From Allomeiothermus silvanus DSM 9946 (GTDB taxonomy: Bacteria; Deinococcota; Deinococci; Deinococcales; Thermaceae), in contig NC_014212.1 of assembly GCF_000092125.1 (NCBI RefSeq), positions 640,001 through 704,000 on the forward strand: DNA of 64,000 nucleotides. The letters are read 5' to 3'. Every line of letters starts with the position of its first letter. Position 1 is the first letter of the stretch. The position numbers were made by a program, and so were the translations under genes. Below the pieces are notes generated by a model. That model ran no database searches. It had not been told where the DNA came from and saw nothing but the letters and a program-made list of their open reading frames with translations. Below, one piece after another: positions 25,817 through 34,317 of this stretch.

Positions 25817-27100
25817 ATGATGTGCTATACTGTTTTCGTACAGACCCTTACGCTCCGTTGTACCCTCAAGCCCACTCCCGAACAGGCGGCGGCGCTGGCT
25901 GCTTCGCCGATAGGCGAACATCTTGCGGCCACGGTGCGGTTGTTCGCCCAGGGCTGCAACCACGCCCTGAGGGTGGCTAAGGAGCGGGGAGAGTTCCGTC
26001 GCTTCCAGCTGCATCACCTGGTCTACCGCGACCTCCGGGCGATGGGGCTCAGTGCTAACCTCGCCGTACAAGCGATTGCCCGCGTGGGCCGCAAGAAGGG
26101 CAGCCGGGCGAAGTTCTACCAGCCCACCTCCTGTACCTTCGACCCGCGCACCCTCTCCCTGCGGGGGGAGTCGGTGTCCTTGACCACCACCGCAGGCCGC
26201 CTGGTCATCCCGATGAAGCTGGGGAACTACCAGCGGGGGTTGTTGAAGCGGGCCAAGAGCGTCCAGGGAGGGGTGCTGACCCAGGGGCCGAAGGGCAAGT
26301 GGTACCTCAACCTCATTCTTCGGCTGGAAACCCCCACCCCGCCCACGGGTGGCGGGAGGGTGGTGGGGGTGGACCTGGGGCAGAAGGTCCTGGCCACCCT
26401 CTCCAGCGGGGTGCAGTTTTCCGGCGGTTCCCTCAAGGGAAACCGTCTGCATTATCTGGCCAAGCGGGCTGAGGTCCAATCCAAGCTGGACCGTCCTTCC
26501 GAACGCACCAGGGGCACTCGTCGCCTTTGGGAACGGCTTACGGGAAGGGAAGCCCGTTTTGTGAACCACACCCTGCACACCCCGGCAAGGCGCATCGTGG
26601 ACGGTCTGGAACCCGGCGATACGCTGGCCATCGAGGACCTGACCCACCTCAGGAGCCGCACCGCCAAGAGGGGTAAGAAGGAAAGGCACCTCCACAACCT
26701 CTGGCCCTACGCCCGCCTCCGCTCGCTGCTGGAGTACAAGGCGGCCCTGAGGGGGGTACAGGTTGTTGCGGTGGACCCCAGGCACACCAGCCAGGAATGC
26801 CCCCGGTGTGGACATACCGCCAAGGAGAACCGCAAAAGCCAGGCGCTGTTCCGCTGCGCGGCGTGTGGGTTTCAGCACAACGCGGACTGGGTGGCCGCGC
26901 ATAACATTGCCTTGCGTGCAGGGCCGCAGGCCCTCCCGCAGGGGATCGTTGCCCGAAGAGCAGGCTCGACGGGCATGGGCCGCGAGGGGAGCGGCATAGC
27001 CGCTGGGCGCTGTGCGCCTAACCTGTGTAAACCGGCCCGGATTCTGAGGGTGTCGTCTTTGCATCGTTTCTCCTCGGAAAGCCTCTACCAGACCGCGTAG
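25817..27100 (+). CDS. tnpB: Lone TnpB RNA-guided nuclease (IS200/IS605 OrfB type)
   Basis: The protein has an OrfB-IS605 core with a RuvC nuclease. The first Asp is in VVGVDLGQK, the Glu in LAIEDLTHL, a zinc ribbon runs CPRCG...CAACG, and the third Asp is in HNADWVAAHNIAL. No tnpA is near, so it is a stand-alone type, probably moved in trans. The ATG at 25817 gives 427 aa. Homology seems to begin only at QTLTLRCTLKPTPEQ, and an extended -10 lies between. The last 60 residues after the third Asp look unlike protein and probably overlie the guide-RNA region at the element's right end. Confidence 0.85.
   Translation: MMCYTVFVQTLTLRCTLKPTPEQAAALAASPIGEHLAATVRLFAQGCNHALRVAKERGEFRRFQLHHLVYRDLRAMGLSANLAVQAIARVGRKKGSRAKFYQPTSCTFDPRTLSLRGESVSLTTTAGRLVIPMKLGNYQRGLLKRAKSVQGGVLTQGPKGKWYLNLILRLETPTPPTGGGRVVGVDLGQKVLATLSSGVQFSGGSLKGNRLHYLAKRAEVQSKLDRPSERTRGTRRLWERLTGREARFVNHTLHTPARRIVDGLEPGDTLAIEDLTHLRSRTAKRGKKERHLHNLWPYARLRSLLEYKAALRGVQVVAVDPRHTSQECPRCGHTAKENRKSQALFRCAACGFQHNADWVAAHNIALRAGPQALPQGIVARRAGSTGMGREGSGIAAGRCAPNLCKPARILRVSSLHRFSSESLYQTA
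25823..25831 (+). promoter_or_regulatory. Extended -10 inside the 5' end of tnpB
   Basis: TGCTATACT is followed by six bases and the codon GTA, the same spacing as leaderless genes here. A transcript from it would miss the ATG at 25817. Confidence 0.45.
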
Positions 27101-27148
27101 CGGTTGGTAGGGGTGGTTTACGCTATCAAGTTACCCCAAGGCCCACCG

Positions 27149-28285
27149 CTAGGGGTTCACCGGCAGCAGGCTGACCGGGCCGTAGGCCAGATGGGTGGGG
27201 GCGAACCCCAGCCCTTTGGGACCCAGCGGGCTTTGTAGGCTGGGGTCGCCTTGCAGGTCATAGATCAGCAGCTCGGCACCCCGGCCCAGGTAGAGGTAGT
27301 TGTCCAGGCTGACGAGCCCGGTCTGGTAGGCTTCATCGGGGTTAGTGGTAGGTAGCAAGGTGCTGCCGTCCAGCCGGGCGAAGCCCCTAGGGCCGAACCC
27401 CACGATTAGGCCCTGCCCGGTGGTGAGGCTAGACAGCCCCCGCCCCGGAATCGGGCGGGGCGCGGAGGGCGTGGCGGTGGCTGAAGTAGGGTTCCAGGTG
27501 ACGGTTTCACTAACGGTGTTTAGGTTGTTACTCAGGAGCACGTAAAGCTGCCCCAGCGGGTAGCGGAAATCGCGGAGTTGGGGAAAGACCAGGGTGCTGG
27601 TGAACGATTGCTGGTAGAAGGTAGGGGGTGAGCTGGTGGGGTTGGGGAAGAAGCCCAGGGTAAAGGAGTTGCTCACCCCGTCTACGTAGGCCAGGCCGTC
27701 CCCCGGACCCAGGGCGAAGCGAGCGTTATCCGAGAGCGAGGCCAGAATGGGCAAGCTGAGCTGATCGGTGCTGAGCAGCCCGGTGGTGCTCTGGAGAGGC
27801 CGCCAAAGTTGCACCCTGCTACCGTTGCGGCATACCACCAGCAAGTAGCTCGAGCCAGGGCGCAGATAGCCGCTGGGGCAGGAGAAAGGGGGGCTCAGGT
27901 TTTGCGTCAGGTTTTCGCTCGGCGGGGGAGTTTGGTTGCAGTCAAAGGAAGGGATCTGCCCGATCTGGGGGCCTTCCTTGATGACGCTGGTGTCGTAGCG
28001 GAGCAGGCTCGCAGGGGTCAGCACCCACAGCTTGCGCGCATTCTGGTCGAAGAACAGATCGAGGATATCCGCCCCCACGTTGCAGGTTGCTAAAGGGGTG
28101 AGCGGCTGAGCGAACTCGGGGCGGTCGGGGCGCAGGGCAAGGGAGTTGTAGAAGCGAATCTGCTGGTTGCCTGCCGCCACAAAGAGCTGCGGTACTGCTT
28201 CGCCGGTGCTTCCGCTACAAGCCGAAAGGGCTAGCCCCAGGCCAAGGGCCACCACCCCGGATCGGAAAACCTGCAAAAACCTCAT
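27149..28285 (-). CDS. Predicted lipoprotein, beta-propeller-like, last gene of the lpt operon
   Basis: The 378-aa protein has a lipoprotein signal (GVVALGLGLALSAC; lipid attached to the Cys after LSA). Repeated segments of the form LFVAAGNQQIRFYN, LWVLTPASLLRYD and LYVLLSNNLN suggest a propeller. I do not recognise a family. Its ATG overlaps the lptD stop (ATGA), so it is made together with the envelope-export genes and probably acts with LptD at the outer membrane. Confidence 0.75.
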   Translation of the reverse strand: MRFLQVFRSGVVALGLGLALSACSGSTGEAVPQLFVAAGNQQIRFYNSLALRPDRPEFAQPLTPLATCNVGADILDLFFDQNARKLWVLTPASLLRYDTSVIKEGPQIGQIPSFDCNQTPPPSENLTQNLSPPFSCPSGYLRPGSSYLLVVCRNGSRVQLWRPLQSTTGLLSTDQLSLPILASLSDNARFALGPGDGLAYVDGVSNSFTLGFFPNPTSSPPTFYQQSFTSTLVFPQLRDFRYPLGQLYVLLSNNLNTVSETVTWNPTSATATPSAPRPIPGRGLSSLTTGQGLIVGFGPRGFARLDGSTLLPTTNPDEAYQTGLVSLDNYLYLGRGAELLIYDLQGDPSLQSPLGPKGLGFAPTHLAYGPVSLLPVNP

Positions 28286-30999
28286 GGGTTCCTCCTATCG
28301 CCGAGCCCGGGGAATTGAAAGCCATTCTGATCGAGGAAGAAGTCAGCGGCCTGTCCGCCGTAGAGGAAGGAGAGCGTAGCAGCGTTTTTTTGGGCGTCGA
28401 GGGTGAAGCGCAAGGCCCAGCAGCAACGGTCTAGAACAACCACGATGCGCGGCTTGAGAATGCCTAGAAGGGAGTCTCCGGGAAAAGCGCTGGCGTTGCC
28501 GCTGAAGAAGGCACTGAGAAAAAGCCGCGTACGCTCGGCGCCCACAAAGCTGAAGGTGGGGCCAAAGTCGCTCACCACGAGTGCGAACTTACCGCTATCG
28601 GGCGTGCGGTTGAGGTTGAGCCCGCCCTGGATGGCTAGGCCCGGGGGGTCTTCGGGCAAGAGCGGGGCTGGGAAGACCTCGAAACCCCCGATGAAGCTAA
28701 GGGTTTGCAGGTAGTGGTAGGGCTGGTCCCGCTCGGGGAAGTGCCATACTCCCCGCAGGGTCAGGGTACGACCGGGGTCGCGGAGGATCTGGCTGAAGCT
28801 GAGCAGCGGGTTTTTGACATACCCGTCGCGGAAGTACCACACCCCACTCAGGCTCAAGTTGGTGTTGCTGAAGCTATTGCTGTAAGCAAGGGTAAGGTTG
28901 GCGGTATCCTCGTTGGGGTCGGTGATGGCCGGGTTGGGGATCTGAAAACGGAAGGCGTTGCTAAAAGCTAGGCTATGTACGCCCCAGATGGCCCGGGCGC
29001 TGCCGGAGAGGGTGGCCGGGGTGTTTTGCGTGGGGTTGGCGTCGGTGACGGTCTGGCTGAGGGTGTAGCTATCCAGGCCCACACGCAAGCTCAGGGAGAA
29101 GGTGGTGCTCTGACCCCAACCGGTATTCAGGTCGCGGGTGTGCGAGAGCGAGATATTGCCGCCCGGCAGCGCGTAGCCTGCGCTCAGGTTTAGGGGCCCC
29201 CAGCGCTGCACTCCCCGCTCCTGCCAGTCCCAGTTGTAGCTGGTGTTGAGCCCGAAGTTGAAAGGCTGCGGGGTGTACTGGATGGAGCCGGAGGTGGTGA
29301 GGTTTTTGCCCTTATTGAGGTCGCGGGTGTGGGTCAGGGTGACGCTCAGGGGGCTCGAGGAGTAGCCCAGGGTAAGGGTTAGAGGATCGTAGGGGTTGGT
29401 GTTGAGCACACCCGGGTTGAGGCTATTCTCGAGCACCCGCGCGGTGGAGGCTGAGAGGCTGAAAGGCCCCTGGGTATAACTTAGGCCGATTCCCAACCGG
29501 GTCTGGCGGGTGGCCCGCTGGGAGGGGGAGGGATCTACCCCGGAGAAGGGGTTCTCTCCCTCGCGGGCGCTACGGTTAAGGCTCAGCGAGAGGCTAAAGG
29601 GCCCTAGCACCTGGCGGAAGCTAGCCGAGGTGGTCCAATCAATCTGGCGCTCGTATTCTCCACTTGGGTTACGGGTGCTGTAGTAGTAGCCCAAAAAGCG
29701 GTTGCTGAAGCTGAAAGAGGCCCCGCTCCAAAGCTGGGTATTGTACGATTCGGCGTGCTCGAGCAAGACCCGCCCGGCATAGCCATAGCTGCCGAAGGCC
29801 TGGCGGGCACTGCGGTTGGCCGGGTTGGGCGGCGCCCCGTAGATGCCTACCACCATCCGAGCGGTGAGGCTGAAGCCGCCCGCGCGGTAACCCTGGGGGA
29901 AGCCCACCTCCACCTCGGGGAGCCGCTGCACGTCGCCCGGGCGTGGGGTAAGGGGGTCGTGGTCGATCACTCCGCGCAGCGAAAAGCGTAAGGCTGGCTC
30001 GCCCTGGCGCTTGCTGATATTCACGTCCACGTCGGTGAGCAAGGGCCGCCCGCCCAGGTTCTCGAAACGGCCCGGCAGCGGATCGCTACCCGCGTCGTCG
30101 CGCTTGAGGTTGGCTTCATAGCGCCAATCGGGTTCTTCCAGCTTGTACTCCACGCTGTACTGCAGCTGGGGAACCCCCGGCAGCTTGGGGTTGGGCGGTA
30201 GCAGCAAGAAGCGGTAGTGCTCGCGGGCCACGTCGGTACCCCAGTGGTCGAAACCTAGCCCCCAGCCGCGGTTCTCGTAGTAGCGCAGCAGGGTGAAGCC
30301 GATTCCAAAGTCGCTCACATAGGGCAAGTCGGCCTGCGCCCACCAGCCCAGGGTGTCGTCCTGGCCGAGCTCGAGCCGGGGTCGCCGCTCCGAGAGGTGG
30401 AGCAACAGCACCGGCAAGTAGAGTACCGGCTGACCCTTAAGCAGCACCCAGACCTCGCGGGCGATGATGCGGTCGCCAGGGTATAGAAGCACCTCCTTGG
30501 CCCGGAATCCGTAATCGTCCACCGCTTGCCCGCAGCGGGCGCAGGGGGTCAGGTACCCTTCGCTGAGCAGGATCTGCCCGGCGGCCCGTTGGCAGAGGGG
30601 GCCGGTGAGGTCGAACTGGCCCGACTGAATCTTAACGCTCATGGCCTCGAAGCTATCGTCGCTGGCGTCGAGGTCTAGCTGCTGGGCCTCTACCACCCGG
30701 TTTTCCTTGTCGGTGAGGCGCACCGCACCTAGCAAGTAGAGTTTTTTCCGGGTGCGGTTGTAGATGACCCGTTCCGCTTCGATTCGGTCGTCGCCCCGCA
30801 CCATCCGTACTGGGCTGCCGGTGAGGATGATGACCTCCTCTTCTCCCTCGTTGCGTAGCTCGAGCCGGTCGGCCTCGACGATGCGCAAGGTGCGGACTTG
30901 GGGGGAACTCTCGGCAGGGGTGTTTTGGGCCAGGGCAGGGAGGAAGAGCATACAAAGTACCACCCACCCAGTCCATCTCGTACATGACCTGAGGCTCAC
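28282..30999 (-). CDS. lptD: LptD/OstA-like outer-membrane assembly protein
   Basis: The 905-aa protein has a signal peptide (VSLRSCTRWTGWVVLCMLFLPALAQ). An OstA-like beta-jellyroll follows (ILTGSPVRMVRGDDRIEAERVIYNRTRKKLYLLGAVRLTDKENRVVEAQQ). The long C-terminal beta-barrel is rich in alternating aromatic strands (SFSNRFLGYYYSTRNPSGEYERQIDW). Four cysteines cluster near LCQ...CARC. It starts at GTG 30999 inside the upstream lptG stop (GTGA); the longer frame to 31245 lies within lptG. Known LptD inserts lipopolysaccharide; the cargo here is unknown. Confidence 0.83.
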   Translation of the reverse strand: MSLRSCTRWTGWVVLCMLFLPALAQNTPAESSPQVRTLRIVEADRLELRNEGEEEVIILTGSPVRMVRGDDRIEAERVIYNRTRKKLYLLGAVRLTDKENRVVEAQQLDLDASDDSFEAMSVKIQSGQFDLTGPLCQRAAGQILLSEGYLTPCARCGQAVDDYGFRAKEVLLYPGDRIIAREVWVLLKGQPVLYLPVLLLHLSERRPRLELGQDDTLGWWAQADLPYVSDFGIGFTLLRYYENRGWGLGFDHWGTDVAREHYRFLLLPPNPKLPGVPQLQYSVEYKLEEPDWRYEANLKRDDAGSDPLPGRFENLGGRPLLTDVDVNISKRQGEPALRFSLRGVIDHDPLTPRPGDVQRLPEVEVGFPQGYRAGGFSLTARMVVGIYGAPPNPANRSARQAFGSYGYAGRVLLEHAESYNTQLWSGASFSFSNRFLGYYYSTRNPSGEYERQIDWTTSASFRQVLGPFSLSLSLNRSAREGENPFSGVDPSPSQRATRQTRLGIGLSYTQGPFSLSASTARVLENSLNPGVLNTNPYDPLTLTLGYSSSPLSVTLTHTRDLNKGKNLTTSGSIQYTPQPFNFGLNTSYNWDWQERGVQRWGPLNLSAGYALPGGNISLSHTRDLNTGWGQSTTFSLSLRVGLDSYTLSQTVTDANPTQNTPATLSGSARAIWGVHSLAFSNAFRFQIPNPAITDPNEDTANLTLAYSNSFSNTNLSLSGVWYFRDGYVKNPLLSFSQILRDPGRTLTLRGVWHFPERDQPYHYLQTLSFIGGFEVFPAPLLPEDPPGLAIQGGLNLNRTPDSGKFALVVSDFGPTFSFVGAERTRLFLSAFFSGNASAFPGDSLLGILKPRIVVVLDRCCWALRFTLDAQKNAATLSFLYGGQAADFFLDQNGFQFPGLGDRRNP

Positions 31000-32036
31000 C
31001 TGCGCCCTACCCCCAGCAACACGGCCCCGGCTACTGCGTAAAGGGTTCCCGGACCCCAGGCCGCCAGCAACGGCGGCAAGGCCCCTGCCTCGCCCATGAT
31101 CCGGCCCACGCTCCAAGTGGCGTAGTAGAAGAAAGTCAGCACCACTACCCCCACCATCCCCAGATTCCGGCTGCCCCCTAGCAAGAAAAACGACAGCCCT
31201 ACCGCGAAGACCGTGAAAGCAAAAGCAGCGGCGGGTTCGGCCCACTTACGGTAATAAGCGGTGAGTTCGGCGTGGTAGGGGAGCCCGCTTTGCCGGTACT
31301 GTCGAATTCGGCTATGCAACTCGGCCAACGTCAGGGCGGATAACCCGCCGGGGGCATCCTGGGCCAGCTCGACTAGCGGCACGGTGCCCCTCTCGAAGCG
31401 GGCTACCGTGCGGGGGCGACTGCCCGCATAGGTGACCCGGCTGCCCCCCTCGAGCACCAACTGCCCTCCTTCAAAGTGGGCTCGTTCAGAAAGCAGGATC
31501 TCCTCGGCGGTAATGACCCGTACCCCGCCAATCCCCCCTTCGTCGGCCTGGCCCACATAGAGGATGCGTCCATACGCATCGGTAAAGGTGCTGCCGGGGG
31601 CCAAGAGCGCCCGGGGTTTTTGGAACACTGCCTGGCGCAAGAGGCTCTGTCCGGACTGGGTAGCCTTAGGCGCTATGCTCTCCCCGATCAGCACCCCGCT
31701 GATGAAGAGTACTGCCGCCAGCAGCAAAAGCGGGAAGAGCACCCGCAAGGGGGAAATCCCGCCCGCCAGAAATGCCTTGAGTTCGGATTCCTCGCCCATT
31801 CTCGAGAGTACTAAAAGCAAGGCAAACAGCATCGCGATAGGTAGGCCGCGTACCAGGGCATCCGGCACCCGGAAGGCCAGGTACTGAGCCACCACCCAGG
31901 GGTCGGCCCCGCGTTGGAGTAGGGGGGCCAGCACCTCGTACAGGTACCCCCCGATAAAGGCCAGCACGATCACCGCTAGCCCACCCAAGACAGCAGCCCC
32001 CACCTCGCGCCAAAGGTAACGATCGAGGGGGCTCAT
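30996..32036 (-). CDS. lptG: LptF/LptG-family export permease (second copy)
   Basis: The 346-aa YjgP/YjgQ protein has three N-terminal membrane segments, a periplasmic beta-jellyroll domain (residues about 130-250, ITAEEILLSERAHFEGGQLVLEGG) and three C-terminal segments. LSRMGEESELKAFLAGGIS is the cytosolic coupling helix region. ATG 32036 overlaps the lptF stop; the longer open frame to 32114 lies in lptF. It pairs with the next protein to form the LptB-driven exporter; lptB is not in this window. Confidence 0.88.
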   Translation of the reverse strand: MSPLDRYLWREVGAAVLGGLAVIVLAFIGGYLYEVLAPLLQRGADPWVVAQYLAFRVPDALVRGLPIAMLFALLLVLSRMGEESELKAFLAGGISPLRVLFPLLLLAAVLFISGVLIGESIAPKATQSGQSLLRQAVFQKPRALLAPGSTFTDAYGRILYVGQADEGGIGGVRVITAEEILLSERAHFEGGQLVLEGGSRVTYAGSRPRTVARFERGTVPLVELAQDAPGGLSALTLAELHSRIRQYRQSGLPYHAELTAYYRKWAEPAAAFAFTVFAVGLSFFLLGGSRNLGMVGVVVLTFFYYATWSVGRIMGEAGALPPLLAAWGPGTLYAVAGAVLLGVGRR

Positions 32037-33046
32037 CGCAGCAACCTCACCGTGCCCCAGGCCGCCAGGAGGCCGTAGACCAGGTTGGGGAGCCAGGCTC
32101 CGTAAGCCCCCCACACATTAAACTTGGCGAACTGCGCCGAGGCCGTCCATAAGACGTAATAGCCGAAGATCAGGCCCACGATGCTGATAAATGCCCAGGC
32201 CGACTCGCGCAAAGACAGCCCCACCACAATAGCCAGCCAAGCCAGCACCAAGGCCCCCAAGGCGTTGGCGTAGGTACGGGCCAGGGTAAAACGTACCGAA
32301 GGGTCTACCCGAGCTGCCGCGTGCAGATCCGGGAGCCGCAGCGTAAGAGCCCCCGAAGAGCTGCTTTGGGGCACGAAGCGGGCTGGGAAAGGCAGGGGCT
32401 GAAGGCTTACTTGGGTGACTTTGCCATCAGGGTCTACCCGGTAGGCGTTCTGGAGCTGCCAGGATTTTTCCAGCCAGCGCCCCCGGTCGGCACTCCAGAT
32501 GGCTCCCCCGGGTTCGATCACCCGTACGCCCTCGAGGCGGGCTCCTTCCCGATCGGGGTAGATGCGCTGGGCATAGTAGACCCCCAACCCCTCCGGCGCA
32601 TAGACTTTGTCGCTCAGCACCCCCGAAAGCTGTGAGCCGTAATAGATGCGGTACTGCACTGCGTCGAAGCGTGCTTGGGCCTCGGGCTTGACCCAGCCTT
32701 CGTTCCACAAAGCTACGCCCGATACCACCACACCCAGCAGGAGTGCTGGCCAAAGCAGGCTCCTAGGCGGAATCCCCCCGGCGTAAGCCGCTTTGAGTTC
32801 GGACTGACGAATCCAGCGCGATAAGGTGACCAACAGGGAAAATACCAGCCCCAACGGCAAAGCGATCCCCAGTGTGTAGGGGAGGCGGTAGACCACCAGT
32901 TGTAGCACGTCGGAAAGCGGGGTGTTCTGGCGCAGCAACACTCCTGACAGCGAGGAGAGCAGATCCGTGGTCAGCAAGCCCACAAAGATCAGGATGCCGA
33001 CCGTGTAAAGCCCCAGGGTTTCGCGAAGGAGGTAACGCTGCAGCAT
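32033..33046 (-). CDS. lptF: LptF/LptG-family export permease (first copy)
   Basis: The 337-aa protein has the same topology as its downstream partner: membrane segments near the start, the coupling helix LSRWIRQSELKAAYAGGI, a jellyroll domain and a final membrane triplet. It is the first gene of a four-gene set joined by 4-bp overlaps. TATACT lies eight bases before the ATG, so it is probably leaderless. Confidence 0.88.
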   Translation of the reverse strand: MLQRYLLRETLGLYTVGILIFVGLLTTDLLSSLSGVLLRQNTPLSDVLQLVVYRLPYTLGIALPLGLVFSLLVTLSRWIRQSELKAAYAGGIPPRSLLWPALLLGVVVSGVALWNEGWVKPEAQARFDAVQYRIYYGSQLSGVLSDKVYAPEGLGVYYAQRIYPDREGARLEGVRVIEPGGAIWSADRGRWLEKSWQLQNAYRVDPDGKVTQVSLQPLPFPARFVPQSSSSGALTLRLPDLHAAARVDPSVRFTLARTYANALGALVLAWLAIVVGLSLRESAWAFISIVGLIFGYYVLWTASAQFAKFNVWGAYGAWLPNLVYGLLAAWGTVRLLR

Positions 33047-33054
33047 CCTGGGGC

Positions 33055-33060
33055 AGTATA
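33055..33060 (-). promoter_or_regulatory. -10 box of the lpt operon
   Basis: Minus strand TATACT with eight bases to the lptF ATG; no Shine-Dalgarno. Confidence 0.5.
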
Positions 33061-33123
33061 CGCTGCTCGTCAGTGAGAATCGCCTCTGTATTGGCTAAGT
33101 ACCTGAAAAGCGCGTCAAATCTT

Positions 33124-33200
33124 TGGTGCGCCCGGCAGGACTCGAACCTGCGACCTAAGGTTTAGGAAACCTTCGCTCTATCCAGCTGAGCTACGAGCGC
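33124..33200 (-). tRNA. tRNA-Arg (CCT)
   Basis: The minus strand folds into a full cloverleaf: acceptor GCGCTCG/CGGGCGC, D-arm AGCTCAGCTGGATAGAGC, anticodon stem AAGGT/ACCTT with loop TTCCTAA (anticodon CCT), T-arm GCAGGTTCGAGTCCTGC, discriminator A and an encoded CCA. An extended -10 (TGCTACAAT, -10 hexamer 33224-33219) precedes it. Confidence 0.96.
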
Positions 33201-33251
33201 ACGAAAACGCGCTTGCAGATTGTAGCACAACCGGGCGGGAGGGCTCGAGGC

Positions 33252-33281
33252 TTGACACCCGGTTTTAGGTATGCCTAAACT
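33252..33281 (+). promoter_or_regulatory. Sigma-A promoter of the metal-transport operon
   Basis: TTGACA (33252-33257), an 18-base spacer and TAAACT (33276-33281). The first operator covers the spacer and -10. Confidence 0.65.
33263..33280. promoter_or_regulatory. DtxR/MntR-type operator 1
   Basis: TTTAGGTATGCCTAAA is a near-perfect palindrome of the DtxR/MntR class overlapping the -35/-10 spacer and -10, where binding would block RNA polymerase. Confidence 0.7.
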
Positions 33282-33292
33282 ATTAGCAGATA

Positions 33293-33312
33293 TTTGGGTA
33301 GGCGTACCTAAA
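33293..33312. promoter_or_regulatory. DtxR/MntR-type operator 2
   Basis: TTTGGGTAGGCGTACCTAAA, read on the minus strand, contains TTTAGGTACGCCTA and so shares the core of operator 1. It lies just downstream of the predicted +1. Confidence 0.65.
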
Positions 33313-33325
33313 TACGGGGGTCATC

Positions 33326-33616
33326 ATGTGGATGAGCCTTGCGATTGCAGGGATGCTGTACGCGCTGGGGGCGGTGCTCTTCGGGCACTTCGAGACCAAG
33401 ACCCCGCCAGCCCAGCGCTTGAGGAAGCTGGTGGTGTTCTTCGGCGTCACCGCGCTGCTGGCGGCGTGGGTGGGGGATTGGGCGTTGGTCTGGGTTTTGG
33501 GGATGATGGGGGCGGGCCTGGGGTTCCACTTCACCTGGTGCAGGCTCAACCGGATCCACCCGCTCAGCGCCGAGCCTAAGGAGCGGTACTACCGCCTGAG
33601 GGGGTGGAGCCTGTGA
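33326..33616 (+). CDS. Small membrane protein of unknown function, first gene of the metal operon
   Basis: The 96-aa protein has two or three hydrophobic segments (MSLAIAGMLYALGAVLFGHF, VVFFGVTALLAAWVG, ALVWVLGMMGAGLGFHF) and a basic tail (PKERYYRLRGW). I do not recognise a family. Its stop overlaps the regulator's GTG (GTGA), and it lies directly behind the two metal-regulator boxes, so it should be made under the same metal control as the transporter. Confidence 0.7.
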   Translation: MWMSLAIAGMLYALGAVLFGHFETKTPPAQRLRKLVVFFGVTALLAAWVGDWALVWVLGMMGAGLGFHFTWCRLNRIHPLSAEPKERYYRLRGWSL

Positions 33617-34317
33617 ACACGTCGCTGTCCCGCCGCGTGCTGAGCGAGGCGCAGGAGGACTACCTCAAGCAGATCCTGTTGCTGGGCAGCGCGCCGGAGG
33701 GCTCGAGCCTCGAGCACACCACCGCTGTCTCGACGCAGGAGCTCGCCGACCGCATGGAGGTCAAGCCCGCGTCGGTGACAGGGATGCTCAAGAAGCTGGC
33801 CGAGCTCGCGCTGGTGGAGTACGAAGCCTACAAGGGCGTGCGGCTCACGGAGGCGGGATACAAGGTGGCGCTGGAGGTGCTGCGCCACCACCGCCTTCTG
33901 GAGACCTACCTGCACCAGGCGCTGGGCTACGGCTGGGAGGAGGTGCACGCCGAGGCCGAGCGCCTGGAGCACCACATCTCCGAGGCCTTCGAGAAGCGCA
34001 TCGCCGAGTGGCTGGGGCACCCCTCCCACGATCCCCACGGCGACCCCATCCCCACCGCCGAGCTCCACCTGCCCGAGGGCGTGCCCACGCGCCGGCTGGC
34101 GGCGCTCGAGGCCGGCGAGCGGGGTCTCGTGGCGCGGGTCGGCAGCCAGGACCAGGACGCGCTCAACCTCTTCGCGCACCTGGGGCTGCGGCCCGGGGCC
34201 CAGGTGGAGGTGCTCGAGCACGTGCCCGAGGGGGTGCGGGTGCGGGCGGCGGGGGAACGCTACCTGCTGCCCGTGGCCCTGACCCAGATCGTGTGGGTCG
34301 CGGAGGTGGGGGGATGA
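33613..34317 (+). CDS. mntR: DtxR/MntR-family metal-dependent repressor
   Basis: The 234-aa protein has three domains as in DtxR. They are a winged helix ([16 protein letters not shown]...[41 protein letters not shown]), a dimer/metal-binding domain ([34 protein letters not shown]) and a FeoA/SH3-like C-terminal domain ([19 protein letters not shown]). The GTG at 33613 is chosen over 33604 because it overlaps the upstream stop by 4 bp. It should repress its own operon when Mn(II) or Fe(II) is plentiful. Confidence 0.9.
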   Translation: MNTSLSRRVLSEAQEDYLKQILLLGSAPEGSSLEHTTAVSTQELADRMEVKPASVTGMLKKLAELALVEYEAYKGVRLTEAGYKVALEVLRHHRLLETYLHQALGYGWEEVHAEAERLEHHISEAFEKRIAEWLGHPSHDPHGDPIPTAELHLPEGVPTRRLAALEAGERGLVARVGSQDQDALNLFAHLGLRPGAQVEVLEHVPEGVRVRAAGERYLLPVALTQIVWVAEVGG

